Source: Candidatus Pelagibacter communis (GTDB lineage: Bacteria > Pseudomonadota > Alphaproteobacteria > Pelagibacterales > Pelagibacteraceae). Taken from it: DNA of 64,000 nt. Shown piece by piece: positions 16,801 to 25,820 of this stretch; positions within the stretch are counted from its first letter, which is position 1, and each line of letters starts with the position of its first letter. The DNA is taken from the NCBI GenBank assembly GCA_001179885.1, contig CVSD01000016.1, positions 16,893 to 80,892 of the forward strand, given 5' to 3'. The position numbers and the translations under genes are program-made. The notes below the pieces were generated by a model. The model was not told where the DNA came from, made no database searches, and was given only the letters and a program-made list of their open reading frames with translations.

Positions 16801-18222
16801 ATGCTTATGAAGAATTCAAATACAAATAAAGATCTTAACAATTTAAAATCTGAAAATCTTGATTGGAAATTAGTCCAAGAGCAAATGAAAAATAAATTAG
16901 GTCTAGACATTTATGAAAGTTGGCTTAAAAAGATTGATTTTGTTGAGGAGATTAACAACTATGTATTATTATCAGTTCCAACAAGGTTTATCCGCGATTG
17001 GATTACATCAAGATATTTAGACCAAATCTTAAATATTATTAAAAATTTTAAAAAAGACATTATTCGAATTGAATTTAAAATTATTGAACAAAAAGTTACA
17101 CAAATTAAGAATGAGAAGCATTTTAAGATTTTAGAAACTAATGAAAATGTATCTTTTATAAAAGACTCATTCCTACAATATAATCGAATAGACCCAAATA
17201 AAAAGTTTCAAAACTTTATTACAGGACCAAGTAATAAATTAGCGTATGAAGCATCAATTAAAGTTTCAGAAAATATTGCACATTATAATCCTCTTTATAT
17301 ATATGGAGGTGTTGGAATGGGAAAAACGCATCTTTTAAATTCTATAGGATACCAACTAAAAAAGGATAATAAAGTAATGTTTATTTCAGCTGAGCGTTTT
17401 ATGTATCAATTTGTTAAATCTATAAAATCTAACGACATGGTTAAATTTAAAGAATACTTTAGAAATACAGATATTTTACTAATTGATGATATACAGTTCA
17501 TGAATGGTAAAGAGGCAATGCAGGAAGAATTTTTTCATACATTTAATGCTCTACTAGATAAAGGTTCCCAAATTATTATCTCAGCTGATAGAGCTCCAAA
17601 TAAATTGTCTAGAATTCAAGAGAGGATAAAATCTAGATTTGCAGGTGGTTTAGTTGTTGATATTCAAAAGCCTGATCATAACCTTAGAAAACAGATTATT
17701 GAAAAAAAAATTCAAGAATTAAATGTATTGCATAGTGATCAATTAGAGTTACCACAAGAAATTAAAGATTTTATTAGTTTAGAAATAACAACCAGTATAA
17801 GAGAAATTGTAGGAGCAATTAATCGAATAATTTCATTTTCAAAAATTTATAAGAAAATTCCAAATTTGGCTGAAACAAAAGTTATATTAAAAGATTTACT
17901 TAATATTAATGAAAACAAAGTAACCATAGACTTAATCCAAACTATTGTTTGTAAATTCTTTAAAATAAGTAAAAATGAGATGCTATCATCTAGAAGATCT
18001 AGATATCTGGTGAGACCCAGACAAACGGCAATATATTTAACAAAAATTCTTACTTCAAAATCTTTACCAGAAATTGGCAGAGATTTTTCAAATAGAGATC
18101 ATACGACGATAATACATTCTGTAAAAACTATTGAAAAGTTGAAAGAAAAAGACCAAGATATGGCTGACAATATTAACAAACTTAAAAATCAAATTTTATA
18201 CAATAAAGAAGATGAAATTTAA
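16801..18222 (+). CDS. dnaA: chromosomal replication initiator DnaA
   Basis: DnaA melts the replication origin. The 473 residues contain the N-terminal interaction domain, the AAA+ ATPase with Walker A (GGVGMGKTH, about 169-177) and Walker B (LLIDDIQFM), the arginine region (RIKSRFAGGL), and the C-terminal DNA-binding domain (SRRSRYLVRPRQTAIYLTK and RDHTTIIHSV). Two starts are possible (16801 and 16807). It overlaps dnaN by 11 bases, so the two are co-transcribed. Confidence 0.97.
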   Translation: MLMKNSNTNKDLNNLKSENLDWKLVQEQMKNKLGLDIYESWLKKIDFVEEINNYVLLSVPTRFIRDWITSRYLDQILNIIKNFKKDIIRIEFKIIEQKVTQIKNEKHFKILETNENVSFIKDSFLQYNRIDPNKKFQNFITGPSNKLAYEASIKVSENIAHYNPLYIYGGVGMGKTHLLNSIGYQLKKDNKVMFISAERFMYQFVKSIKSNDMVKFKEYFRNTDILLIDDIQFMNGKEAMQEEFFHTFNALLDKGSQIIISADRAPNKLSRIQERIKSRFAGGLVVDIQKPDHNLRKQIIEKKIQELNVLHSDQLELPQEIKDFISLEITTSIREIVGAINRIISFSKIYKKIPNLAETKVILKDLLNINENKVTIDLIQTIVCKFFKISKNEMLSSRRSRYLVRPRQTAIYLTKILTSKSLPEIGRDFSNRDHTTIIHSVKTIEKLKEKDQDMADNINKLKNQILYNKEDEI

Positions 18223-19324
18223 TGTAAATCAACAAGATCTGCAACAAGCATTAAATTATTGTCAGGGTGTGATAGAAAAAAAAAGCACACTTCCAATATT
18301 ATCCAATATACTTTTAGATGCAAAAAGTTCTCAATTGACAGTAACTGCAACTGATTTAGATTTAATTTTTATTCATCAAATTCATAATATCGAAGTGATA
18401 GATGAAGGCAAAACTACAACTACTTTATCTACTATATATGATATCGCGAGAAAGCTCTCATCAGGCAAGAAAATTAGCTTAAATTTGACCGAAACAAGTA
18501 AATTACATCTAGAGTCCGAAAAATCTATTTTCAATTTAAACTGTATTAGTGCTTCAGAATTTCCTTTAACAGATGAAAATTTTAATGAAAATGAATTTAC
18601 AATTAAATCAAAAGATCTCTTAAAATTATTAAACAAATGTAAATTTTCAGTTTCAAATGATGAAACTAGACATTATTTAAGTGGAATTTATCTTCATCAA
18701 ACAGAAGTTGAAAACAAGTGCTATCTTACAGCTGTTGCAACTGACAGTCATCGTATGTCTATTTCAAAATTAAGATTAGATAAAAAGAAGGATTTTGAGC
18801 CAATTATCTTACCAAAAAAAACTATTTTTCAATTATGTTCATTACTAGAAAGTTATGATGGTGATGTAAAAATTTCAAATATTAAGTCTAAAATTAAATT
18901 CGAGCTTAATAATAGCATTTTGATTTCAAAATTAATTGATGGAAAATTTCCAAATTACATACAGGTAATACCAAAAAATAATCAAAAGAAATTAGATGTT
19001 GATCTAGAACTCTTTCAAAATTCAGTAGATCGAGTTGCTTCTGTTTCTCTTGATAAAAAAGATGGAGTAAAATTTAATTTAAAAAAAGACATGTTAGATC
19101 TATCTGTTAATAATACCAACAGCGGTGATGGAAAAGAGACTCTTCCAGTAAAGTTCGAACATGATATGGAGATAAGCTTTAACTCCAAATATTTAATTGA
19201 TGTTGCAACTCAAATTGACGGAAATAGAATAGAACTTTTTTTAAATGACTCAGGATCACCAGCGCTAATTAAGGATCCTGGAGATTTTGATAGCATTTTT
19301 GTTGTAATGCCTATGAAAGGTTAA
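18212..19324 (+). CDS. dnaN: DNA polymerase III beta sliding clamp
   Basis: DnaN is the ring-shaped processivity clamp of the replicative polymerase. The 370 residues have the family pattern from KFNVNQQDLQQALNYCQGVIEKKSTLPILSNILLDA, through ATDSHRMS in the middle, to the C-terminal PVMPM-type ending (VVMPMKG). It starts 11 bases inside dnaA. The downstream gene is convergent and overlaps by four bases. Confidence 0.97.
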   Translation: MKFNVNQQDLQQALNYCQGVIEKKSTLPILSNILLDAKSSQLTVTATDLDLIFIHQIHNIEVIDEGKTTTTLSTIYDIARKLSSGKKISLNLTETSKLHLESEKSIFNLNCISASEFPLTDENFNENEFTIKSKDLLKLLNKCKFSVSNDETRHYLSGIYLHQTEVENKCYLTAVATDSHRMSISKLRLDKKKDFEPIILPKKTIFQLCSLLESYDGDVKISNIKSKIKFELNNSILISKLIDGKFPNYIQVIPKNNQKKLDVDLELFQNSVDRVASVSLDKKDGVKFNLKKDMLDLSVNNTNSGDGKETLPVKFEHDMEISFNSKYLIDVATQIDGNRIELFLNDSGSPALIKDPGDFDSIFVVMPMKG

Positions 19325-20022
19325 TTTAATATATCAAGTTCTGAATATATATTTTTTTCTAAAATTTTAATAAATTCCTCTTTTGTATAATTTGGCTGGA
19401 TAGGTTCTAATATAGAAATTGTAATAGTTTTGTTACTATTTTTTGTTCCTTTCTTAGGCCAAACATTCCCAGAGTTAATAGCCAGTGGTTGGCAACAAAT
19501 ATTTAATTCTTCATAAATTCTAGAAGCTCCTTTTTTAAAGGAAGGTCTCTCGTTAGGTAAAACTCTTGTTCCTTGTGGAAAGATTATTAGTGGCCTGCTT
19601 GATTTAAGAATTATTTTTTTAATGTCATCAAAAAAATTTAAGTTTTCTTTAGATACTTTATTTCTTTTTATTGATATAGATCCAATTTTTTTTAGGTACC
19701 ATCCAAAAATAGGTATTAAAAGTAACTCTTTTTTTAAAATAAAAACTGGAGAATTGAAAATAGTTTGTAAATAGAATGTCTCAAACATCGATTGATGTGA
19801 TGCAGCTATGAAAAATTTTTGATCTGTAATGATATTTTCCTTTCCTTTAATTATTATTTTTGTAGTTAAAAAAAATTTTAAACAAAATCCAGCCCAGTGC
19901 CCCATTAATTTTCCACCAATAAGTGTAACCTTTTGAGGTAAAATTAAAGCTGGAAGAAAAACTATTGAAATAATAATTATTCCTGCAAAAAAAATAATTG
20001 AAAATACTAAGTTTCTAATCAT
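19321..20022 (-). CDS. 1-acyl-sn-glycerol-3-phosphate acyltransferase (PlsC-like)
   Basis: PlsC enzymes acylate lysophosphatidic acid to phosphatidic acid at the inner membrane. The 233 residues start with a membrane helix (about 4-27). The acyltransferase motif I is HQSMFE (Glu where HX4D has Asp), and motif III is FPQGTRVLP, where most members have FPEGTR. Both changes are conservative, so the enzyme is probably active. It sits just after lysA on the same strand with a 12-base gap. A lyso-ornithine-lipid acyltransferase role is an alternative. Confidence 0.85.
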   Translation of the reverse strand: MIRNLVFSIIFFAGIIIISIVFLPALILPQKVTLIGGKLMGHWAGFCLKFFLTTKIIIKGKENIITDQKFFIAASHQSMFETFYLQTIFNSPVFILKKELLLIPIFGWYLKKIGSISIKRNKVSKENLNFFDDIKKIILKSSRPLIIFPQGTRVLPNERPSFKKGASRIYEELNICCQPLAINSGNVWPKKGTKNSNKTITISILEPIQPNYTKEEFIKILEKNIYSELDILN

Positions 20023-20034
20023 TGATATAAAAAG

Positions 20035-21249
20035 TTAGATTATATCTGTATATTTTTGTCTCTTTTTAATAACCTTAATTTTTGATCCTTCGATTAATAT
20101 TTCTAGTGGTTTAGGTCTTAGATTATAATTAGAACTTAATGACATTCCATATGCACCCACATCACAAATTACAATTATATCCTTTTCCTTTAAGTTTTGG
20201 AAATTATTTACTGTTGAAAATTTATCTGTACTTTCACATATTGGTCCAACAAATTCATAAATTCTTTTTGATTTTTTGAAATTTTTTATTGAAGGTAATA
20301 TACTGTGAATCGCCCCATATAGAGCAGGTCTCATTAAGTCATTCATTGCTGCATCAATTATTACGAAACTTTTTTTACCACTTTTTTTAATATAGATTAT
20401 TTTTGAAATTAAAATTCCAGTATTTCCAATAATAGATCTACCTGGTTCAAATATAATTTTGGATTTTTTATTCTTTAAAAATTTTTTGATGGCTAAGTTG
20501 TATTTATTGTAATTCAGTTTTTTTGTTTTATCATCATATTTAATGCCCATACCACCACCTAAATCAATGAAATCAAAATTGTAGTCAGTTTTTGTAATAA
20601 TTTTATCAATAATCTTTAACATTTTTTCATAAGGCTTATAATCTAAAATCTGACTCCCAATATGAACACTTAAACATTTAAGATTTATATTGTTAGAATT
20701 TTTGCAGTATCTAACTAGTTCATAAAATATTTTCTCATTCACTCCAAATTTATTTTCTTTTTTCCCCGTAGAAATTTGGTTCAGAGTTTTTGCGTCAGTA
20801 TTTGGATTTAGTCTAATTCCTATTTGTACTCTTTTTTTCTTATTTTTTGCAATTCTTTCAATTTCTTTTATTTCACTTTTTGACTCGGCATTTATTAATA
20901 ATATATTCTTATCAATGGCATAAGTTATTTCTTCGGTAGTTTTTCCAACACCTGAAAAAACAATTTTTTTAGGGCTAATACCAGCTTTAAGAGCAACTAT
21001 TAATTCCCCTAATGAGACAACATCAGCTCCAAGTCCAAATTTTTTGATTTTTTTGATTAAATTTATATTTGGGTTAGATTTTATTGAGAAACATATTAAT
21101 GGAGAAAAAGACTTAAAGTTTTTTCTGAAAATATTTATATTTTCCTTTAGTTTTTTATTAGAATAACAATAAGTTGGTGTATCGTATTTTTCAGCAATAT
21201 TTTGTACAAAAACATTCTCAATTTTAAGTTTATTATTTATAAATTTCAT
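20035..21249 (-). CDS. lysA: diaminopimelate decarboxylase
   Basis: LysA converts meso-diaminopimelate to L-lysine using PLP. The 404 residues have the PLP-lysine segment (CFSIKSNPN), HIGSQI, the phosphate loop (DLGGGMGIKY), EPGRSIIGNTG and the substrate-binding GPICESTDKF. The ATG overlaps the stop of the upstream small lipoprotein gene by one base (TAATG), so lysA is translationally coupled in argH-lipoprotein-lysA, the order seen in many proteobacteria. Confidence 0.96.
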   Translation of the reverse strand: MKFINNKLKIENVFVQNIAEKYDTPTYCYSNKKLKENINIFRKNFKSFSPLICFSIKSNPNINLIKKIKKFGLGADVVSLGELIVALKAGISPKKIVFSGVGKTTEEITYAIDKNILLINAESKSEIKEIERIAKNKKKRVQIGIRLNPNTDAKTLNQISTGKKENKFGVNEKIFYELVRYCKNSNNINLKCLSVHIGSQILDYKPYEKMLKIIDKIITKTDYNFDFIDLGGGMGIKYDDKTKKLNYNKYNLAIKKFLKNKKSKIIFEPGRSIIGNTGILISKIIYIKKSGKKSFVIIDAAMNDLMRPALYGAIHSILPSIKNFKKSKRIYEFVGPICESTDKFSTVNNFQNLKEKDIIVICDVGAYGMSLSSNYNLRPKPLEILIEGSKIKVIKKRQKYTDII

Positions 21250-21380
21250 TAAACCTTATCTACAATAAAGCTTTGGATTTTAGCATTGCCTTCAGGTTCG
21301 GTATATTCAGGGTCCCCTTTTTTTCCGCAGGAAAATATCATAAGACACAAAAATAAAGTTAAAATAATTTTTTTTATCAT
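21249..21380 (-). CDS. small LptM-like outer-membrane lipoprotein
   Basis: A 43-residue gene fills the gap between argH and lysA. It encodes a basic start (MIKK), a hydrophobic stretch, a lipobox (MIFSC, Cys18), then GKKGDPEYTEPEG. The Cys-Gly-x-Lys-Gly-x pattern after the lipobox is the hallmark of the small lipoprotein (YifL/LptM type) that lies next to lysA in many proteobacteria; in E. coli LptM helps assemble the LptD translocon. Its ATG overlaps the argH stop (ATGA) and its stop overlaps lysA (TAATG). The role is inferred from family and position. Confidence 0.85.
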   Translation of the reverse strand: MIKKIILTLFLCLMIFSCGKKGDPEYTEPEGNAKIQSFIVDKV

Positions 21381-22768
21381 TTCATTTTTTTATATTTCAT
21401 TATCATTTTTTTAATATTATCAAAAGATGTTCCGCCAAATGATTTTTTTGAGTTCACAGAATTGTTTAAATCAAACACTTTTAAAACATCTTCTGTAAGT
21501 ATTGGCTCAATTTTCTTTAGTTCACTAATTTTTAATTGATCAAGTTTTTTATTCTTTTTTTCTGCCAAATTCACAATATTAGCTGTTATTTGGTATGCTT
21601 TTCTAAATGACATAGAATGGTTTTTCACTAGATAATCAGCTAAATCAGTTGCAGTAATATATCCAGAATTTGCAAGTTCAAGCATTTGTTTCTTATTTGG
21701 CTTAAAATTTCTAAGAACTTCATTAAATACACTTAAACAATTAACCAATGTATCATTTGATCTAAAAATAATTTCTTTATCATCTTGGAGGTCTTTGTAA
21801 TATGATAAAGGTATTCCTTTTAAAATTGTAAGCATAGCAAACAAGTTGCCATAAGCACTTCCTGATTTTCCTCTTAAATATTCTAAAAGATCAGGATTTT
21901 TTTTCTGAGGCATTATTGATGAACCAGTTACAACTTTGTCAGATAAATTAATTAAGTTAAAAGCATCAGAATTCCATATTATCAATTCCTCAGCAATTCT
22001 AGAAATATGCATAGCACACACAGAAACGCTATATAAAAAATCTAAAACAAAATCCCTATCTGAGACTGTATCAACCGAATTATTTGTTGGTTTGCTAAAG
22101 CCAAGTTTTTTTGTAGTATAATTTCTATCTATATTAAATGAAGTTCCAGTCAGAGCAGCAACTCCTAAAGGATTTTCATTTAAATTTTCTAAATTGTTAT
22201 TAAATCTTTTTTTATCTCTATTAAACATTTCTACATATGCCATTAAATAATGCGCAAATGAAATAGGCTGAGCATTTTTTAAATGAGTAAATCCAGGCAT
22301 GATTGTGCGAACATTATCTTGAGCTAGGTTGAGTGTGTTTTTAATTGTAATTTCTAACAAATCATTAATTTTATTGGTTGCAGATTTTATCCATATTTTA
22401 AAATCTGTAATTATTTGATCATTCCTTGATCTAGCTGTATGAACAAACCCCGCCTCCTCCCCTATAATTTGAAAAAGTCTTTTTTCAATGTTTATATGAA
22501 TATCTTCATATTTTTTATTAAACTCAAATTTATTATTTGATATTTCATTTTTTATTTTATTTAGACCGTAAATAATTTTATTCTTTATTTTAAATGTGAT
22601 AATTTTTTGTTTAAATAACATTTCAACATGAGCGATAGAACTGATGATATCTTCTTTATATAATCTTCTATCAACATCAATAGAGCTACCTACTTTTTGA
22701 AAAAGAGTAGAAGTATTTTTTTTTATTCTAGTAGTCCATATTGTTTTGTTGTTTTTATTTTTTGTCAT
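21377..22768 (-). CDS. argH: argininosuccinate lyase
   Basis: ArgH splits argininosuccinate into arginine and fumarate, the last step of arginine synthesis. The fumarase-superfamily signature GSSIMPQKKNPD is present, with HTARSRNDQI and TGSSIMPQKKNP spaced as expected. I place the start at 22768 (MTKNKNNKTIW, 463 residues); an ATG six codons upstream (22786) adds only hydrophobic residues and lies almost against the divergent gene. It is first in argH-lipoprotein-lysA. Confidence 0.95.
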   Translation of the reverse strand: MTKNKNNKTIWTTRIKKNTSTLFQKVGSSIDVDRRLYKEDIISSIAHVEMLFKQKIITFKIKNKIIYGLNKIKNEISNNKFEFNKKYEDIHINIEKRLFQIIGEEAGFVHTARSRNDQIITDFKIWIKSATNKINDLLEITIKNTLNLAQDNVRTIMPGFTHLKNAQPISFAHYLMAYVEMFNRDKKRFNNNLENLNENPLGVAALTGTSFNIDRNYTTKKLGFSKPTNNSVDTVSDRDFVLDFLYSVSVCAMHISRIAEELIIWNSDAFNLINLSDKVVTGSSIMPQKKNPDLLEYLRGKSGSAYGNLFAMLTILKGIPLSYYKDLQDDKEIIFRSNDTLVNCLSVFNEVLRNFKPNKKQMLELANSGYITATDLADYLVKNHSMSFRKAYQITANIVNLAEKKNKKLDQLKISELKKIEPILTEDVLKVFDLNNSVNSKKSFGGTSFDNIKKMIMKYKKMK

Positions 22769-22792
22769 GATAATTAAGTATACCAATTTAAC

Positions 22793-23302
22793 ATGAGATT
22801 TTTAATATTATTTATTTTTTTAATTACCAATTCTTTTGCAGAACAGCAACCTGATATAAAAAATCTTATTATCAATAAAGAATTGAAAAAATACGAAAAT
22901 TTAAGCTTTCTAGATGATCAAAATAACCAAATTAATTTAGATGACTTAAATGGAAATTTAATCCTATTGAATTTTTGGGCAACTTGGTGCGCTCCATGTA
23001 AAGAAGAGATGCCATCTTTAGAAAGATTACAGTTAAATAAAAATTTAGATAATTTGAAAATATTTCCAATTAATATTGGAAAAGAAAATTTAAAAAAAGC
23101 TTTTAAATTTTTTGAGGATTTAGAGATTAAGAATTTAAACATATATTTTGATAATCCAACAACTTTAGCAAAAACTTTTAATTTAAGAGGTGTGCCTACT
23201 ACGATACTAATAAATAAAGATGGCTTTGAGTTTGCAAGAATAATGGGATCAATTGATTTTGATGATAAATTTTTTATAAAATGGTTATCTAGTTATAATT
23301 AA
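22793..23302 (+). CDS. TlpA/ResA-like periplasmic thioredoxin
   Basis: The 169 residues start with a signal sequence or anchor (about 1-16, ending NSFA). The thioredoxin fold carries the redox motif WCAPC (Cys66, Cys69) and the cis-proline region RGVPTTILI. It is most like TlpA/ResA reductases that keep periplasmic cysteines reduced for cytochrome assembly. It is divergent from argH, the standard alphaproteobacterial arrangement. The partner protein cannot be told from the sequence. Confidence 0.9.
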   Translation: MRFLILFIFLITNSFAEQQPDIKNLIINKELKKYENLSFLDDQNNQINLDDLNGNLILLNFWATWCAPCKEEMPSLERLQLNKNLDNLKIFPINIGKENLKKAFKFFEDLEIKNLNIYFDNPTTLAKTFNLRGVPTTILINKDGFEFARIMGSIDFDDKFFIKWLSSYN

Positions 23303-23502
23303 TTTTTAAAAAAATATGCGAAACCCACTAAGGCTATAATAGCTATAAATTGCAGTAAAACTCTAAGCTGCATTAATTTATTTGAATATTTTTTACTCGT
23401 CTCTCCACCTTTAAATAAAGTGCCAATACCAAGTAAAAGAACAATTCCCACCGCTACCAATAAAAAAATTGATAATATTTTTACTACAATTCCTGAAATC
23501 AT
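23299..23502 (-). CDS. small twin-helix membrane protein (HIG1-like)
   Basis: This 67-residue protein has two transmembrane helices (about 7-27 and 48-65). Between them is the conserved loop GGETSKKYSNKLMQLRVLLQ, which resembles the HIG1/twin-transmembrane family. In mitochondria and some alphaproteobacteria HIG1 proteins associate with cytochrome oxidase; here that is only an analogy. It overlaps the end of the thioredoxin-like gene by four bases, tail to tail. Confidence 0.8.
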   Translation of the reverse strand: MISGIVVKILSIFLLVAVGIVLLLGIGTLFKGGETSKKYSNKLMQLRVLLQFIAIIALVGFAYFFKN

Positions 23503-23551
23503 AAATGTATTGTAGAGAGTTTTAAAGATAAAAAAACAAAAAACATATAGT

Positions 23552-24211
23552 ATGACATTTTGCCTAGATACAACTTTAATTAAACCAGAAAAAAAAGAAG
23601 ATATTAAAAATGCTATTATTTTACTTCATGGATATGGTGGTGATGGAAAAGATATAAGTATGTTGTCATTAAATTGGCAGAGACACTTACCAAATACAGT
23701 TTTTATTTGTCCTAATGGACTTGAGACTTGTCCTATAAATCCAAGTGGTTATCAATGGTTTGATCTAACTAAAGATGATCCTAAATATATTTTAGATCAA
23801 TCAATTAAGGCTGAAGAAAAATTATATGAATTTATTAATGAAGTAAAAAAAGAATTTAATTTAGATAATAGTAAAATTTGTTTATCAGGTTTCAGTCAAG
23901 GTTGTATGATGTCAATAAATTTAGGTCTAACTTCAAATGAACCTTTTAATTGTGTGGTGGGTTTTTCAGGAAAAATTATCAATCAAAATGATTTACAATT
24001 AAGAAAAAAAGTTAAAACTAATTTCTTATTGATTCATGGTGACTCAGACCAAGTTGTCTCACCCAATTATATGCTTGCAGCAAAAGATTTTTTTATAAGA
24101 AATGACGTTGAGATTAAGACATATTTAATTAAAAATTGTGACCATCATATTCCCATTGAAGCATCAAGTATAGCATTGGATTATATTAAAAAAAATTTAA
24201 ATAATTTCTAG
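23552..24211 (+). CDS. phospholipase/carboxylesterase family hydrolase
   Basis: This 219-residue alpha/beta hydrolase has the oxyanion segment LLHGYGGDG, the nucleophile elbow GFSQG (Ser115), an Asp in HGDSDQVV and the catalytic His near the end (NCDHHIP). This matches the carboxylesterase/phospholipase family (acyl-protein thioesterase-like). It has no signal peptide, so it is cytoplasmic. Substrate unknown. It probably shares a transcript with the following HNH gene (38-base gap). Confidence 0.9.
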   Translation: MTFCLDTTLIKPEKKEDIKNAIILLHGYGGDGKDISMLSLNWQRHLPNTVFICPNGLETCPINPSGYQWFDLTKDDPKYILDQSIKAEEKLYEFINEVKKEFNLDNSKICLSGFSQGCMMSINLGLTSNEPFNCVVGFSGKIINQNDLQLRKKVKTNFLLIHGDSDQVVSPNYMLAAKDFFIRNDVEIKTYLIKNCDHHIPIEASSIALDYIKKNLNNF

Positions 24212-24249
24212 ATGTTGAAATAAATTTTTATTTAAGTTAAAATTTATTT

Positions 24250-24819
24250 ATGAATAGCATTCTTGAACAAAATATATCATTAGAAAAATGTCCTGCGTTA
24301 GTTTTAAACGCAGATTATAGACCACTAAGCTATTATCCTTTGTCGTTGTGGTCGTGGCAAGATACAGTAAAATCAGTTTTTTTAGATAGAGTAATTATAG
24401 TTAGTAATTACGATAGAGTTGTAAGAAGTCCATCATTTAACATGCAGTTACCTAGTGTTATTGCTTTAAAAGATTATATTGTTCCACAATCAAAACCAAG
24501 TTTTACAAGATTTAATGTTTTTTTAAGAGATAAATTTTCTTGTCAATATTGTGGAAGTGGTGAGGAATTAACTTTTGACCATTTATTGCCTAGATCAAAA
24601 GGAGGTGAAACACATTGGGATAATGTGGTAACTGCTTGCTCTGCTTGCAATGTAAAAAAGGGTGGAAAGTTATTAAAAACTTCAGGTATGAAATTAAATC
24701 AATATCCTTATCAACCATCAACAGAAGATCTTCATCGTAATGGAAAAAATTTTCCTCCAAATTATTTACATAAAAGCTGGATGGATTATTTATACTGGGA
24801 TGTAGAGTTAGAATCTTAA
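24250..24819 (+). CDS. HNH endonuclease family protein
   Basis: The 189 residues end in an HNH domain with two zinc-type pairs (Cys98/Cys101 and Cys130/Cys133), the catalytic DH (Asp110-His111) and Asn125 in ETHWDNVVTAC. The N-terminal part has the conserved ALVLNADYRPLSYYPLSLWSWQDTVK. This is the widespread chromosomal HNH protein of alphaproteobacteria, usually of unknown role. No methylase or toxin partner is adjacent, so restriction is unlikely. It ends one base from convergent coq7. Confidence 0.9.
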   Translation: MNSILEQNISLEKCPALVLNADYRPLSYYPLSLWSWQDTVKSVFLDRVIIVSNYDRVVRSPSFNMQLPSVIALKDYIVPQSKPSFTRFNVFLRDKFSCQYCGSGEELTFDHLLPRSKGGETHWDNVVTACSACNVKKGGKLLKTSGMKLNQYPYQPSTEDLHRNGKNFPPNYLHKSWMDYLYWDVELES

Positions 24820-24820
24820 A

Positions 24821-25351
24821 TTAAATTTTTTCTGAAATATTGATCGCAATTTTTGAGCCAGTTTTAATTAACTTATCCATAATTGAATAAATACCTTTTT
24901 TGGTAGCACCTTTTTCATAAGCTATATCTTTATGAAGTAATTCATCATCTCTAAATTTGATTATTTTTTTCTTAAGTTCTTTTTCATCAGATCCTAATTG
25001 ATCAATTTGATTTTGATAATGTTCGTCAATAACTTCCTCCACAGATGCAGTACATAACATTGCAGCTTTTTTTCCTAGAAGAGTTGAACCAAAACCTAAA
25101 CCAACACCCAATAGATCCCATAAAGGTAAAAATTTCGTTGGTTTAATTTTTCTTTTTTTAATCTCTTTTTCAAAAAAATCACAATGTTCTTTTTCATGGA
25201 CTTTCATTTCTTCAATAGTTTTTTTTAAATTTTCGTTTTTAACTAATGTATTAAGGGCTAGCAACTGACCTTCATAAATTTTAATAGCACCTCTTTCTCC
25301 AGCGTGATCTACCCTTATAAATTCTTCAGTTCTAGTTTTTGAATCTGTCAT
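24821..25351 (-). CDS. coq7: Coq7-type 2-polyprenyl-3-methyl-6-methoxy-1,4-benzoquinol hydroxylase
   Basis: Coq7 is the diiron monooxygenase that adds the last hydroxyl in ubiquinone synthesis. The 176 residues start with RVDHAGERGAIKIYEGQ (Glu19) and have the ligand motifs MKVHEKEHCDFF, SVEEVIDEHYQNQ and FRDDELLHKD, giving the expected Glu/His set. Together with ubiE and ubiB it shows aerobic ubiquinone synthesis. It starts 20 bases inside dsbB, a pair common in alphaproteobacteria. Confidence 0.95.
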   Translation of the reverse strand: MTDSKTRTEEFIRVDHAGERGAIKIYEGQLLALNTLVKNENLKKTIEEMKVHEKEHCDFFEKEIKKRKIKPTKFLPLWDLLGVGLGFGSTLLGKKAAMLCTASVEEVIDEHYQNQIDQLGSDEKELKKKIIKFRDDELLHKDIAYEKGATKKGIYSIMDKLIKTGSKIAINISEKI

Positions 25352-25820
25352 AATTTGTAAATATTTTAATTAACATAAATAATATAGATAAACTGATTAT
25401 TATATTAATAGTTGTAAGCGAAAATCCAAAAATTTTAAATGTCACATCTTTGCAGCTAATAGTTTTTAACTTTAATTGTTTCAATATTTCTTCTTTAGAA
25501 ATAACTTCAGATAAATCTTTTAATCCACAAACAGTAGATTCTTCAAAAAAAGCTTGCTCGATACCAAAGTGATAAAATGAAACAATAAAAGAAAAGGCAA
25601 ATATTAGAATTAGTAATAATATAATAAAATATTCATTTTTTTGGAAAACATAATTTAGCACGATTAAAATTATAGCTAATCCATATGGAATTCGCTCTAT
25701 AAGACATAGATTGCATGGTTGATGGCCAAGAACATACTCTATGAAATACGCAGAGATAATAGAAATCAAACTAATTAAAAAAATTATTTTTAAATATTTT
25801 TCTGTTTTTAAATTACGCAT
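25332..25820 (-). CDS. dsbB: disulfide bond formation protein DsbB
   Basis: DsbB re-oxidises the periplasmic oxidase DsbA and passes electrons to quinone. The 162 residues have four membrane helices, the first periplasmic pair CNLC (Cys36/Cys39, in HQPCNLCLIERIPYG) and the second pair Cys98 and Cys123, 25 residues apart. Its end overlaps coq7 by 20 bases and its start overlaps the DedA-like gene by eight, so the three form one operon. Confidence 0.93.
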   Translation of the reverse strand: MRNLKTEKYLKIIFLISLISIISAYFIEYVLGHQPCNLCLIERIPYGLAIILIVLNYVFQKNEYFIILLLILIFAFSFIVSFYHFGIEQAFFEESTVCGLKDLSEVISKEEILKQLKLKTISCKDVTFKIFGFSLTTINIIISLSILFMLIKIFTNYDRFKN

